From the NCBI RefSeq assembly GCF_008087625.1, contig NZ_CP042997.1, positions 2,542,001 through 2,606,000 on the forward strand: 64,000 nucleotides of DNA. Reading direction: 5' to 3'. The stretch comes from Aquisphaera giovannonii (lineage in GTDB: Bacteria > Planctomycetota > Planctomycetia > Isosphaerales > Isosphaeraceae). This document shows positions 20,613-29,247 of the stretch, in pieces. The notes beneath the pieces were generated by a model. The model did not search any database, was not told where the DNA came from, and saw only the letters and a list, made by a program, of their open reading frames with translations. Made by a program: the position numbers and the translations under genes. Within the stretch, counting starts at the first letter, position 1; every line of letters starts with the position of its first letter.

Positions 20613-21755
20613 ATGTTCTCTTTGGTATTCGACCGTGGTGATGTGCGGATGTCGCCCCGCGGGAAGAACTACCATTGGGATCTGCTCATGACAACTCGTG
20701 CCCGCGCGAATCGAGATGAGTCCTGGATCCTGTTCCTGTCGCATCGCTCCGGGAACAACCTGCTCTACAGGATGCGTCCGGACGGCAGCGAGCTGACTCC
20801 CATCTTCGGCGGGGAGCTCAAGGACGTCCCCGGAATGGAGGCGGGGAGGACGCTCTACAGGCAGCCGCACTGGTCGCGACAGAGCCCGGATCGTGCGTAT
20901 TTCCTGAGTTGGGCGACTGACACGAACGTTGAATCCGGGCAGATGTCGGGGCCCATCGGTTATGTGATCCATCTCGGCCGGACCGACGGGGGCGCCACGC
21001 GGATCATGACCAACAGGGCCGGTGAGGTATTCACCTGGGCTCGCAGCTCCGAGGCCTTCGCTTATTCTCGCTTCGCCGGTCGGAATCCGAGGAGGGATGG
21101 CGGCCAGGAGCCGGCCCTGCCCAGCACACAGATCGTCATCGCCCAGATCGACGGCTCAGGCGAGGCTACCGTCCTGGAGAAGCCGGGATACTGGACCGCC
21201 TGCGATTGGTCGCCCGACGGCAACAAACTCCTGCTCCTCTACTGGGGGATGCAGTCGATGCGATACGGCAGGACGGATTTGATCGAGTTGGACCTGGCCC
21301 GGGCCGAGCAAGCCCGCATCAAGACGATGGAGCTCCGGCCGGGCATGGACTTCCCGAGCAGTTCCGACGTGGAATATTGCCTGAATAGTCTGACGGACGG
21401 TCTGCCGATCGCCTGGTTCGCCGACGGCAGGTACTCGCCCGACGGGACGCGGATCGCCACGACGGTCAGGCGCCGGGCCCGGCTGGACGACCCGGGATTT
21501 CATGAACTGGCGTTGTTCGACCTTGCGAGCGAGACCCTCTCCGTGATCGCCGACTATCCCCATCCATCGCGCATCCACGGACCTTTGAGCTGGTCCCCGG
21601 ACGGGGAGGAAATCCTCTTCTCCCGTCCCCTGGAGCCGGACGATCGTCGGGAAAACCTGCCGGCCGACGTGACGGGGCTGGGCATCTGGGCCATCAAGAG
21701 CGACGGAAGCTCAGCCCGCTTCCTGACGACCGGTTGGGCACCCGATTGGCAGTGA
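20613..21755 (+). CDS. TolB-like beta-propeller protein
   Basis: Up to 380 residues. Repeated propeller blades are visible: R-M-R-P-D-G-S-E-L, C-D-W-S-P-D-G-N-K-L, R-Y-S-P-D-G-T-R-I-A and L-S-W-S-P-D-G-E-E-I-L-F-S, the PD40/TolB type. It ends with A-I-K-S-D-G-S-S followed by G-W-A-P-D-W, a common final blade. No signal peptide is evident from this start. ATGs at 20649 and 20688 are alternatives, and the propeller begins just after the latter, so the true start may be later. The gene is less GC-rich than the efflux genes before it and seems monocistronic. Likely a binding or sensor-like propeller; no enzyme activity is predicted. Confidence 0.75.
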   Translation: MFSLVFDRGDVRMSPRGKNYHWDLLMTTRARANRDESWILFLSHRSGNNLLYRMRPDGSELTPIFGGELKDVPGMEAGRTLYRQPHWSRQSPDRAYFLSWATDTNVESGQMSGPIGYVIHLGRTDGGATRIMTNRAGEVFTWARSSEAFAYSRFAGRNPRRDGGQEPALPSTQIVIAQIDGSGEATVLEKPGYWTACDWSPDGNKLLLLYWGMQSMRYGRTDLIELDLARAEQARIKTMELRPGMDFPSSSDVEYCLNSLTDGLPIAWFADGRYSPDGTRIATTVRRRARLDDPGFHELALFDLASETLSVIADYPHPSRIHGPLSWSPDGEEILFSRPLEPDDRRENLPADVTGLGIWAIKSDGSSARFLTTGWAPDWQ

Positions 21756-21947
21756 TGTCGCCGCGTATACGGGAGCCGTCGGGTCCGCAATCGGTCCAGA
21801 CGGACGCTGCCGTCGCCCCGGGACTGGCGAGAAGGCAGAGGGGCGATGAAGGAGTTGTAACACGGGAGGTCTTCTGGGTTGAAGACGCCTCCCGCGGCAT
21901 CGTCGCTGTCTCGCTGGGACGGCCCGGAGCGGATCACTGAAGCAGAA

Positions 21948-21995
21948 CGCCCCGCCCGGTCACGGTTCGCGATGCGACGTGGCCGGGTCGGGGCG
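21948..21995 (-). terminator. GC-rich hairpin between convergent genes
   Basis: Arms 21948-21964 and 21978-21995 pair almost completely (CGCCCCG-CCCGG-TCACG against its inverse, with one bulge and one G-U pair) around a 13-base loop. On the minus strand it is followed by TTCTGCTTC. It probably ends transcription of the minus-strand ccsA gene, and perhaps of the plus-strand propeller gene as well. The remaining bases of the 21756-22017 gap show nothing else. Confidence 0.5.
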
Positions 21996-22017
21996 TGCAT
22001 CGGGAGATCAGCCTCGG

Positions 22018-24681
22018 TCAGGCCATGCGATATCCCAGCGTCCGCCTCCACGCGGCGGCGAGGGGGATGGCGAGGACGGCGAAGATGATCACGCTCATCG
22101 CGCCCTGGGAGCCGCCTTCCACGAAGCCGTAGCTGTGCAGGCCCACGCCAAGGACGAAGTTCACGCCGTACCAGGCCATGATCACCGAGAGGAAGCATAC
22201 GACCGACGCGCAGACCAGGCCGAAGGTATTGACCCAGCCGGCGAAGCGGCCGTGCAGCGGGACGAGGTAGACCAGCAGGGTGATCAGCGCCCAGACCTCC
22301 TTCGCGTCCCAGCCCCAGAACCGGCCCCAGGAGTAATCGGCCCAGACGCCGCCTAGGATCGTCCCGGCGGCGACGAGCAGGACGCCGACCTGCATGGCCC
22401 GGTACATCAGGTTGGAGATCGGCTTGATCGTCGCGGCCGTCTCCTGCATGGCCAGGCCGCGGGCGTCCAGCTTGCCCCAGGCCGTCTTCTCCGTGGCGAA
22501 GATCTGCGCGGCGGTCGGCCTCGCCAGGGTCGCCACGCCGCCACCGGCCGAGGCCATCGCGGAGGCGCGGGAACCCGCGTACGCCGGGCCGCGGGCCTCG
22601 TCCGCGAGCTCGCCGTGCAACTCGGCCGCCGCCGCGTCCCGGAGTGCATCGCGGAACACTCGACGGTTCAGGAACTCGCCCGCCATCGCCAGCAGGCCCG
22701 CGAGGGCGACCATCCCGCCGATCTCCGCCACGAAGGCGCAGATGTAATAGAAGATGTCGCTCGCGCCCCAGTTGGAACCGGTGCTCATGGAGGCCGCCGC
22801 GACGCCGAGGATGCCCGCGGCGAGCAGGCCGATGCCCGGCACGAGCGGCATGGCCAGCTCGCGATAGGTCGGCGAACGCTTGTAGACGGCGGTGAGGTAA
22901 TATGTGGTGGCGATCAGCCCGAGCATCCACGCCAGTCCGAACGCCGCGTAGCTGGAGACGATCGTCAGGACGTGGATCGTCAGCCAGAAGTTGCTCCGCA
23001 GCACGGGCATCAGGCTGCCGATGCTCGGATCGAGGAGCGGCACGTTCACCGCCGTGAGCGTCCCCAGCAGCGCCACGGCCGACCCGCCCAGGGCGGCGAA
23101 GACCTTGCGGTAGATGCCTTCGAGGACCACGGACAGCACGGCGGACACGAGTGCCACCCAGATGACGGTCTCGTACATGTTCGTGACCGGGGCCCAGCCG
23201 GAGATCCGGATGCGGAGGTAGAAGCCGTAGATCTCCATGGCGATGCCGCCCACCAGGGCGGCCACGCCGGCCGCATACAACCCCTTGCCGACCTTCGACG
23301 CCGCGCCCGGGCGGAAGGCCCCGGAGACGATGGTCAGGATCAGCAGCACGAACGCCGCGCCGTAGCCGAAGGGGGCCAGCCAGAACGGGTTCATGGCGTT
23401 GAAGTGGGTCTCCCGCTCGATGGCGGCGACCGTCGCATAATGGCCGGCGGCGACCGCCTCTCCGAGCTTGCGCGAGGAGTCCAGCATCGCCGCGGCGAGC
23501 GGCTCGGCCAGGTGCCCGGGCTCACGGTCCTCCGCCTGGGTCATCTCCTTGTAGGCCGCGAGGAAGGCCCGCGTCTCCGCCTCCGGGTAGCCGGCTGCGA
23601 TCAGGTCCTCCGCGCCCGACTTCACGAAGGCCTTCAGCGGGACCCAGGCGGAATTCTCGCGGAGCCAGGCGCCGAACCGCTCGTCGAACTTCGGATCCTC
23701 GCCGGGGTCGCGACGCTGGTCGCGGGGGATGGCGTCCCAGTAAGTATCCAGCGCCTTGAGGACGTCGAACTCCAGCGGAGAGAGCGACCGCACGTCCTTC
23801 GACTCGCGGGCTTTCTTGATCACCCCGGCGAGGTAGCCCATCGCCTTCGCGGAGGAGGGCCGCGGCATGACGCGGATCATCGTCGCGGATCGCGTTTCGT
23901 CGCCGCTCACGGCCTTGTACGTCATGAGACGGCGGGCGACCTCAAGGGCCCTCCGCTCGGTCTCCGAAAGCTTGGCCGCGGACTTGGGGTTGGCGTCGTA
24001 ACGCTCCTTCTGCTCGTTCAGCTCGGAGGCCCACTGCATGAACGGCTCGGGATCGCCGTGGCCGGCGATCTTCGCGTCCTCGATCTCGCGGGGAGAGAGC
24101 CACTTGGCCTCCTCGCCGAGCCGGTGGGCGATCGCGGCGACGGCCTTCTTGCCGGCATCGTCGAGGCGGCCGGAGCGCACATAGTCGTTCACGGCCGCGG
24201 CCGTCAGCTCGGGGCCCGCGGCGAGCGCCTGGAGCGCCGGGCGTTCAGACTCGGGGGCCCTGGAGGCGATGTCCTTGAGCTGCTGCTTCAGCGCGCCGTC
24301 GAGGACCTTCTGGCGGAGCGGGCCGTAATCCACCAGGATGAACGGCTGATCGTCCCAGAATTCGGGGCGGACCATCCAGTCGAGGAAGGCGGCCACGGGG
24401 CCCCAGGAGGCGACCACTCGTCCCTCGGCGTCCCGGAGCTTGATCGACTCGCGGCCGAAGACCGCCTTGATCTCCTCGCGGGCGACGGTGTCCAGCGGCT
24501 TGATGCGGCCGGCGTGCATCACCGCGAGCTCGCCCACGCGGGCGTAGGCCGGGCCCCGGCCCAGGTCCTCGACCTTCGGTTCGGCCGCCCGGGCCGGTGT
24601 CGCGGTCGCGGCGGCGACCGCCAGGCCCGCGGCGACCCAGCGCCATGCGGACAGGGACAGGACCGCTCGTCTACCTTCCAT
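22018..24681 (-). CDS. ccsA: Cytochrome c biogenesis protein CcsA (ResC), large planctomycete-type form
   Basis: 887 residues, more than twice the usual CcsA. After a signal peptide, a periplasmic N-terminal region of about 420 residues starts with A-G-R-I-K-P-L-D-T, a motif also seen in long CcsA proteins of Bacteroidetes. The C-terminal half is the polytopic haem-handling domain with the Trp-rich signature W-G-R-F-W-G-W-D-A-K-E-V-W and conserved membrane histidines. A soluble insert of about 90 residues lies before that signature. CcsA with ResB exports haem and attaches it to CxxCH sites of apocytochromes outside the cytoplasmic membrane (system II). GGAGA precedes the start. Lies 99 bp downstream of resB. 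Confidence 0.9.
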   Translation of the reverse strand: MEGRRAVLSLSAWRWVAAGLAVAAATATPARAAEPKVEDLGRGPAYARVGELAVMHAGRIKPLDTVAREEIKAVFGRESIKLRDAEGRVVASWGPVAAFLDWMVRPEFWDDQPFILVDYGPLRQKVLDGALKQQLKDIASRAPESERPALQALAAGPELTAAAVNDYVRSGRLDDAGKKAVAAIAHRLGEEAKWLSPREIEDAKIAGHGDPEPFMQWASELNEQKERYDANPKSAAKLSETERRALEVARRLMTYKAVSGDETRSATMIRVMPRPSSAKAMGYLAGVIKKARESKDVRSLSPLEFDVLKALDTYWDAIPRDQRRDPGEDPKFDERFGAWLRENSAWVPLKAFVKSGAEDLIAAGYPEAETRAFLAAYKEMTQAEDREPGHLAEPLAAAMLDSSRKLGEAVAAGHYATVAAIERETHFNAMNPFWLAPFGYGAAFVLLILTIVSGAFRPGAASKVGKGLYAAGVAALVGGIAMEIYGFYLRIRISGWAPVTNMYETVIWVALVSAVLSVVLEGIYRKVFAALGGSAVALLGTLTAVNVPLLDPSIGSLMPVLRSNFWLTIHVLTIVSSYAAFGLAWMLGLIATTYYLTAVYKRSPTYRELAMPLVPGIGLLAAGILGVAAASMSTGSNWGASDIFYYICAFVAEIGGMVALAGLLAMAGEFLNRRVFRDALRDAAAAELHGELADEARGPAYAGSRASAMASAGGGVATLARPTAAQIFATEKTAWGKLDARGLAMQETAATIKPISNLMYRAMQVGVLLVAAGTILGGVWADYSWGRFWGWDAKEVWALITLLVYLVPLHGRFAGWVNTFGLVCASVVCFLSVIMAWYGVNFVLGVGLHSYGFVEGGSQGAMSVIIFAVLAIPLAAAWRRTLGYRMA

Positions 24682-24780
24682 AATGGGTCTCCGCGGCTCG
24701 TCGTGACGGGCAGTGCCCGGTTTTCTCGGGGAAGTCCTGGGATTCCGTTGCGTCGTTCGGGTCGCCGGCCCGGATCCAGA

Positions 24781-26973
24781 TCAGAGCCGTTCCGGCTCGT
24801 CGCGGCCCGCCGCACCGTCTCCGGCCGGGCCTCGGAGCCTTCGCGTGGCCTGCTCCATCTTCCGCCGGGCCGTGTCGCTGAAGACGCCGGCCTTCATGGT
24901 GAACTGGAGGAAGATGCCGAGCACCAGCAGCAGGCAGCCGGCGTACTTGACGGGCCGGCCGGGGTCCACGCCCACGTGCAGCACGGACTGGTAGAGCCCG
25001 GTCTTCTGGCCGGTCTCGGGGTCGGACACCGGCGAGTATCGCATCTGATAGAACGTGAACCCCCGGTGCGACATGGGGTCGTTCATGGAGATCAGGTGCG
25101 GACGCTCCTTGATCCCCTGGCTGTCGTCGGTCAGCCTCACCTGGCTCTCGAACTTCGTCGCGTTCTCGGTGCCCGGCATGAAGCCGACATCGAACTTGTC
25201 CAGCTTTAGCTGGAAGCCCAGCGGCTGCCGGTCCACGTCGTAGGCGACCTGGTACGTCCGGTCGCCCAGCTGCACGGGCCGGAACGCGGGGGTGTCGGTC
25301 GAGTCGTCGCGGCGGACCCAGACCTCGCGGGAGGCGTCCCCGGTCGAGAGCTCCAGGAGCACGGCCGGGATGCCCTGGTCCATCTGCGCCTTGGGCAGGT
25401 AGAGGGGCTCGTAGACCTGGCGGGTGACGCCCGCGGGGAGGTAGTCGTCGACCCGAAAGTTGATGAACATGGGCATGTCCCCGCCGCCCAGGGCCGGGAT
25501 CGCCTTCCCGGTGGCCACCTGGCCAGAGGAGCGGAGCACCGTCTTGCCGTCCTTGCCCCGGCCGAAAACTCGGTACGAGAGCTTGCCGTCCGGGCCGGCG
25601 AGGACCTCGATCTGCCCCATCCGGCCCGACAGCTTCGGGTCCAGGTCGGGCACGACCATCAGATTGATGGAGGCCAGCGGCTGCGGCGGAGTCGCGGACG
25701 GATCGTCGGGGTTGGGGGCCACGTTCGGGATCATCGGCAGCGAGGCGAGCGCCCAGTGCTTGACGGCGGGGCCGTCCCCCTTGCGGATCTCGAAGATGCC
25801 CACCGGCACGGCGGCCTCGCCCAGGACCCGGAAGAGGCCGCCGTCGCTGGTCGGGAAGTCCGCGACCTTCTCGACCGTCACCGACAGGTCACTTTCCGGC
25901 AGCGTGATGGTCTTGCCTTCCTGGTCACGGAGGGGCAGGTCATGCACGCGGGTCTTGCCCGATTTGTCGGCGTAGCGGAACCGCGCCAGGCCGCGGGGGC
26001 CTGCGTCCATCGGCGGCTTCAGGAAGTCCTCGATGAGCTCGGGCCGATCCACGTACCCGAAGGCGATCAGGGCGGGTGCCTCGCGGCCGCCGATCTCGGA
26101 ACGGGCGACCCGGTGGAACCGCCGGTCCAGGGCGAACCACTGCTCGTCCTCCGACGCGAAGGCCTCGCGCGCCTGCGGCATCCCGGGGGCCTTGAACTCG
26201 AGCTGCATCCGCGCCATGGGCGTGCCCGACGGGTCGGCCTCGTGGACCGTGGACGGGGCGGCGGCGGGATAGAAGGTCTTGATCGCGACCCGCACCGGGT
26301 CGCCGGGCTGGCTCAGGACCTCGCCGGAGGACGAGGGGGTCGGGAGGCGGCCGTCGGTGAGGCCACTCAGGGTGAAATCGAGCAGGTTGTTCAGCCGGGC
26401 CTGCCCGTTGCCCCAGGCGAAGGGCCCCGGGGCGAAGTGGAAGTCCCGGGTCGCCCCCGGCTCGCCGGTCCTGGCATCGACCTCGCGGAGGCGGATCACC
26501 GAGTCCTGGAGCCGCAGGAGCTGGGACTTGGTCTCGCCCTCGAGCATGACGACCTCGCCCTCGTCGGCGGTCCGGAAGCTGATGTAGGAGCCGGCGATCA
26601 GGACCAGCAGGCCCAGGTGGGTGACCACGAAGCCGGTCTGCCGCCTCTTCCACGGGAACCGGATCGCCGCCGCGCAGAAGATGTTGATCGCGAGGAACCC
26701 GAGAAGGAGGGCGAACCAGGTGCTCCGGTAGACGAAGTCCTGGACCGTCGCCGTGCTGTAACGCGACTCCAGCCACGTGGCGAAGGCGAGCGAGGCGGCG
26801 AGCGAGCCCAGGCCGAGCACGGCGAGCTTCAGCGAGGCCAGGAACCGGTAGATCGCCATCAGGACGCCGACGAGGCCGCCCCGGGTCGCGGGCCGGCCGG
26901 GCGGCCGTTTCGACCCCGGGCCCCGCGCGGCCGACGAGTCGATCACCGAAGCCTTCTTCGCGGCGGTCGCCAT
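24781..26973 (-). CDS. resB: ResB-like cytochrome c biogenesis protein
   Basis: 730 residues. Three membrane helices lie in the first 150 residues (F-L-A-S-L-K-L-A-V-L-G-L-G-S; W-F-A-L-L-L-G-F-L-A-I-N-I-F; T-H-L-G-L-L-V-L-I-A-G-S). A large periplasmic domain and a last helix near residue 680 follow (Y-A-G-C-L-L-L-V-L-G-I-F). L-A-S-L-K-L-A-V and T-H-L-G-L-L-V are typical ResB/Ccs1 segments. ResB partners CcsA in system II cytochrome c synthesis, which fits the multiheme cytochrome at 59473-62628. The upstream gap of 186 bp separates it from the ECF-cytochrome fusion gene on the same strand. Confidence 0.9.
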   Translation of the reverse strand: MATAAKKASVIDSSAARGPGSKRPPGRPATRGGLVGVLMAIYRFLASLKLAVLGLGSLAASLAFATWLESRYSTATVQDFVYRSTWFALLLGFLAINIFCAAAIRFPWKRRQTGFVVTHLGLLVLIAGSYISFRTADEGEVVMLEGETKSQLLRLQDSVIRLREVDARTGEPGATRDFHFAPGPFAWGNGQARLNNLLDFTLSGLTDGRLPTPSSSGEVLSQPGDPVRVAIKTFYPAAAPSTVHEADPSGTPMARMQLEFKAPGMPQAREAFASEDEQWFALDRRFHRVARSEIGGREAPALIAFGYVDRPELIEDFLKPPMDAGPRGLARFRYADKSGKTRVHDLPLRDQEGKTITLPESDLSVTVEKVADFPTSDGGLFRVLGEAAVPVGIFEIRKGDGPAVKHWALASLPMIPNVAPNPDDPSATPPQPLASINLMVVPDLDPKLSGRMGQIEVLAGPDGKLSYRVFGRGKDGKTVLRSSGQVATGKAIPALGGGDMPMFINFRVDDYLPAGVTRQVYEPLYLPKAQMDQGIPAVLLELSTGDASREVWVRRDDSTDTPAFRPVQLGDRTYQVAYDVDRQPLGFQLKLDKFDVGFMPGTENATKFESQVRLTDDSQGIKERPHLISMNDPMSHRGFTFYQMRYSPVSDPETGQKTGLYQSVLHVGVDPGRPVKYAGCLLLVLGIFLQFTMKAGVFSDTARRKMEQATRRLRGPAGDGAAGRDEPERL

Positions 26974-27159
26974 GTTCTCTCACCTGGCCAGGAGGGACGT
27001 ACGACGAGGAGGGACCGGGCTCTCGGGAGGAAGGACGTCGCCCCCTCCGGGACCTCGCCCGGTTGACGATTTCATTGTATACGCGGCATCCGGCGGCAGC
27101 CAGACGCGCCCTGATGCGGGCGACGGGAGATCCCGGCGACGCACGAACTCCAGGCCGGC

Positions 27160-28188
27160 TCAGCGCCGGAAGGCCATGTGGCAGGAGACGCAGGTGGACT
27201 CCAGCCGGCGTGCGGCCTCGACGGCCGACGCCCGATCTCCCGCGCGACCGGCCTCCGCCAGCGAGCGGGCCTCGGTGAACATGCCCGCGGCGAGCCCCCG
27301 CCAGAGCACCCGGCCCGGCGGCAGGCCGGGCGACTGAGCGGACGCGACCAGCGCGACCTCCTCCACATTACGTGCCAGCGTTTCGATCTGTTCGCCCGTC
27401 GGCGGCTCTCCGCGGACCCCGGCGACCCAGGCGGCGATCGCGGGCTCGCGACGGCCGATCCCGCGTATCCCGGCCAGGGAGTGCATCGCCGGGCGAAGCA
27501 GGGCGCGGCCCTCGGCCGCCGGCCCATCCGCCGGGCCGACCCTCCAGGCGATCCCCGCCGCGAGGAGCGAGGCCAGGACGCCCGAGTGGACGAGCCGCTT
27601 CCGGAGGAGGGCCCGGGCCCGCTCGAGCCGGCGGGACATCGACCCGGTCGGCCAGCCGAGCCGCCTCGCGGCCTCGTCGTTGGTCATCCCCTCCAGGTAG
27701 CAGAGGACGATCGGCTCGCGGTACTTGTCCGGGAGCTCGCCGAGAGCGTCGTCCAGGATCTTCCGCAGCTCGGCCCGCTCCAGGTGGTCCTCGGGGGCGG
27801 TCGACAGGGCGGCCTGGTCGGGCCGGGCATCGCCCCCGCCGGGGAGCGACGAGATCGTCCGCTCGCGGGCGTGCCGCCGGGAAAGGCCCCCGCGAGCGTG
27901 CATCGCCAGCCGCCGGGCGACGGCTGCCAGCCAGGGGCCCGCGGACCCCGTCCAGGAGACGCGACCCGCCTTCCGGGCCAGGGTGAGGAAGGTGGCCTGG
28001 AAGGCATCCTGGGCGTCATGCTCGCAAGGGAGCAGCCGCCGGCAGATCCGGAGGACGCGGGGCCCGTGGCGCTCGACCAGCTCGCGGAACGCCGCCTCCT
28101 CGCGGCGGCGGGCGAACCGTTCGAGCAGGCGGGCATCGCTGTCCGTTTCGGTGATCAAGTCCGCGCCCCCCGGGAGATCGGTCGTCAC
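27160..28188 (-). CDS. ECF sigma factor fused to a cytochrome c'-like haem-binding domain
   Basis: 342 residues. Residues 20-200 are a complete ECF sigma factor: region 2 (F-R-E-L-V-E-R-H-G-P-R-V through D-A-Q-D-A-F-Q-A-T-F-L) and region 4 (L-P-D-K-Y-R-E-P-I-V-L-C-Y-L-E-G, then D-E-A-A-R-R-L-G-W). A short hydrophobic stretch at 199-217 may cross the membrane. The last ~105 residues are helical and end in C333-V-S-C336-H337-M-A-F-R, the CxxCH-x2-[FY]-R ending of cytochrome c'. Haem attachment needs export of this end, which fits a membrane-spanning topology. The gene precedes resB and ccsA. The start is a GTG with a poor ribosome-binding site; a TTG at codon 11 is an alternative. The sigma assignment is firm, the haem domain likely. 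Confidence 0.85.
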   Translation of the reverse strand: MTTDLPGGADLITETDSDARLLERFARRREEAAFRELVERHGPRVLRICRRLLPCEHDAQDAFQATFLTLARKAGRVSWTGSAGPWLAAVARRLAMHARGGLSRRHARERTISSLPGGGDARPDQAALSTAPEDHLERAELRKILDDALGELPDKYREPIVLCYLEGMTNDEAARRLGWPTGSMSRRLERARALLRKRLVHSGVLASLLAAGIAWRVGPADGPAAEGRALLRPAMHSLAGIRGIGRREPAIAAWVAGVRGEPPTGEQIETLARNVEEVALVASAQSPGLPPGRVLWRGLAAGMFTEARSLAEAGRAGDRASAVEAARRLESTCVSCHMAFRR

Positions 28189-28255
28189 TCCGCAACCTAA
28201 TGTCCCGGGGCGGCCCCGGCGAATGCAAGAATCTCCGGGAAAAGGCGGCGGCGGT

Positions 28256-29167
28256 TCACGCCATCTGGAGGACCTCGTTCATCCGGCGGACAACGTCCTT
28301 CATGGCGGCCAGGTCGCCGAATCCGACCTCGGCCGTGATCCAGCCGTCATAGCCGACGTCCACGAGCGCCTTGCGGACGGCCGGCCAGTCGATCTCGCCC
28401 TCGCCGAGCCGGTAGTCGAACCGCTTGGACTTGCCGTACTCCTTGACGTGGATCTTGAGGATCCTCTTGCCGAGCTCGCGGATCCACTCCTCCGGGAACC
28501 CGTACTCGACCACGTTGCCGACGTCGAAGTACGCGCCCACGACCGGGCTGTCGAACTCGTCGATGTAGCGGGCGAACTCGGGCGGGCTGAGCAGGAACTT
28601 GTTCCAGACCTCCTCGATGGCGAGCTTGACGCCCGCGGCCTCGGCGACCGGGATGAGCTTGCGGATCTGCTCCTGGGAGCGGGCGTAGGCCTCGCGGTAC
28701 GACACCTTCTTGTTGACCACGGCCGGGACGACGAGGACGGTCGTGCCGCCGTACGCCTTGCAGTCGGCGATCTCCTGCTTGATCGCCAGCAGCCCGCGCT
28801 CCACGACGAGCGCGTCGGGGTCGGAGAGGGGCTCCTGCCAGTGCCGCCCGCCGCTGACCCCGTGGATCACCAGGCCGGTCTTCTCCTTGGCGGCGAGGAC
28901 CTCTTTCATGTCGAGCTGATTGGGGCTGATCAGCTCGACCCCCTCGAAGCCGGCCTCCTTGAGGAGCTGGAACGTCGGGAGGACGGGCCCCTTGGTGACG
29001 TGGCCCAGCATGTAGGCCCGCTTCCACCTCGCGGGAGCGGCCGCCGGCGGGGGCTGGGCCGCCTGGGCCTGGCCGGCCTCCTTCGCGGGAGAGGCCCCCG
29101 CGAGTCCCGCGCCCGCGAGGAGTCCGCCGGCGGCCGTCACGAAGGTCCTGCGATCGATGCGGTCCAT
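28256..29167 (-). CDS. Tat-exported sugar phosphate isomerase/epimerase (xylose-isomerase-like TIM barrel)
   Basis: 303 residues. The N-terminus D-R-R-T-F-V-T followed by an Ala/Gly/Leu core is a twin-arginine signal. The mature protein is an AP-endonuclease-2/xylose-isomerase-like barrel: G-F-E-G-V-E-L-I early, I-E-E-V-W-N carrying a metal-ligand Glu, V-G-A-Y-F-D-V-G-N with the Asp, H-V-K-E-Y with the His, and W-I-T-A-E-V-G with the last Glu. Relatives include hydroxypyruvate isomerase and inosose or tagatose epimerases. Exported forms are frequent in planctomycetes; the substrate is unknown. A strong AGGGAGA sits seven bases before ATG. Same strand as gatB (80 bp upstream) and the sigma gene (67 bp downstream). 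Confidence 0.85.
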   Translation of the reverse strand: MDRIDRRTFVTAAGGLLAGAGLAGASPAKEAGQAQAAQPPPAAAPARWKRAYMLGHVTKGPVLPTFQLLKEAGFEGVELISPNQLDMKEVLAAKEKTGLVIHGVSGGRHWQEPLSDPDALVVERGLLAIKQEIADCKAYGGTTVLVVPAVVNKKVSYREAYARSQEQIRKLIPVAEAAGVKLAIEEVWNKFLLSPPEFARYIDEFDSPVVGAYFDVGNVVEYGFPEEWIRELGKRILKIHVKEYGKSKRFDYRLGEGEIDWPAVRKALVDVGYDGWITAEVGFGDLAAMKDVVRRMNEVLQMA

Positions 29168-29247
29168 GGTCGCGTCTCCCTGGCTGTTCGCGCTCGTTCC
29201 GCCTCACTTCGCGGGCCCCGATTGGGGGCCGCGACGGCTTCAATGCA

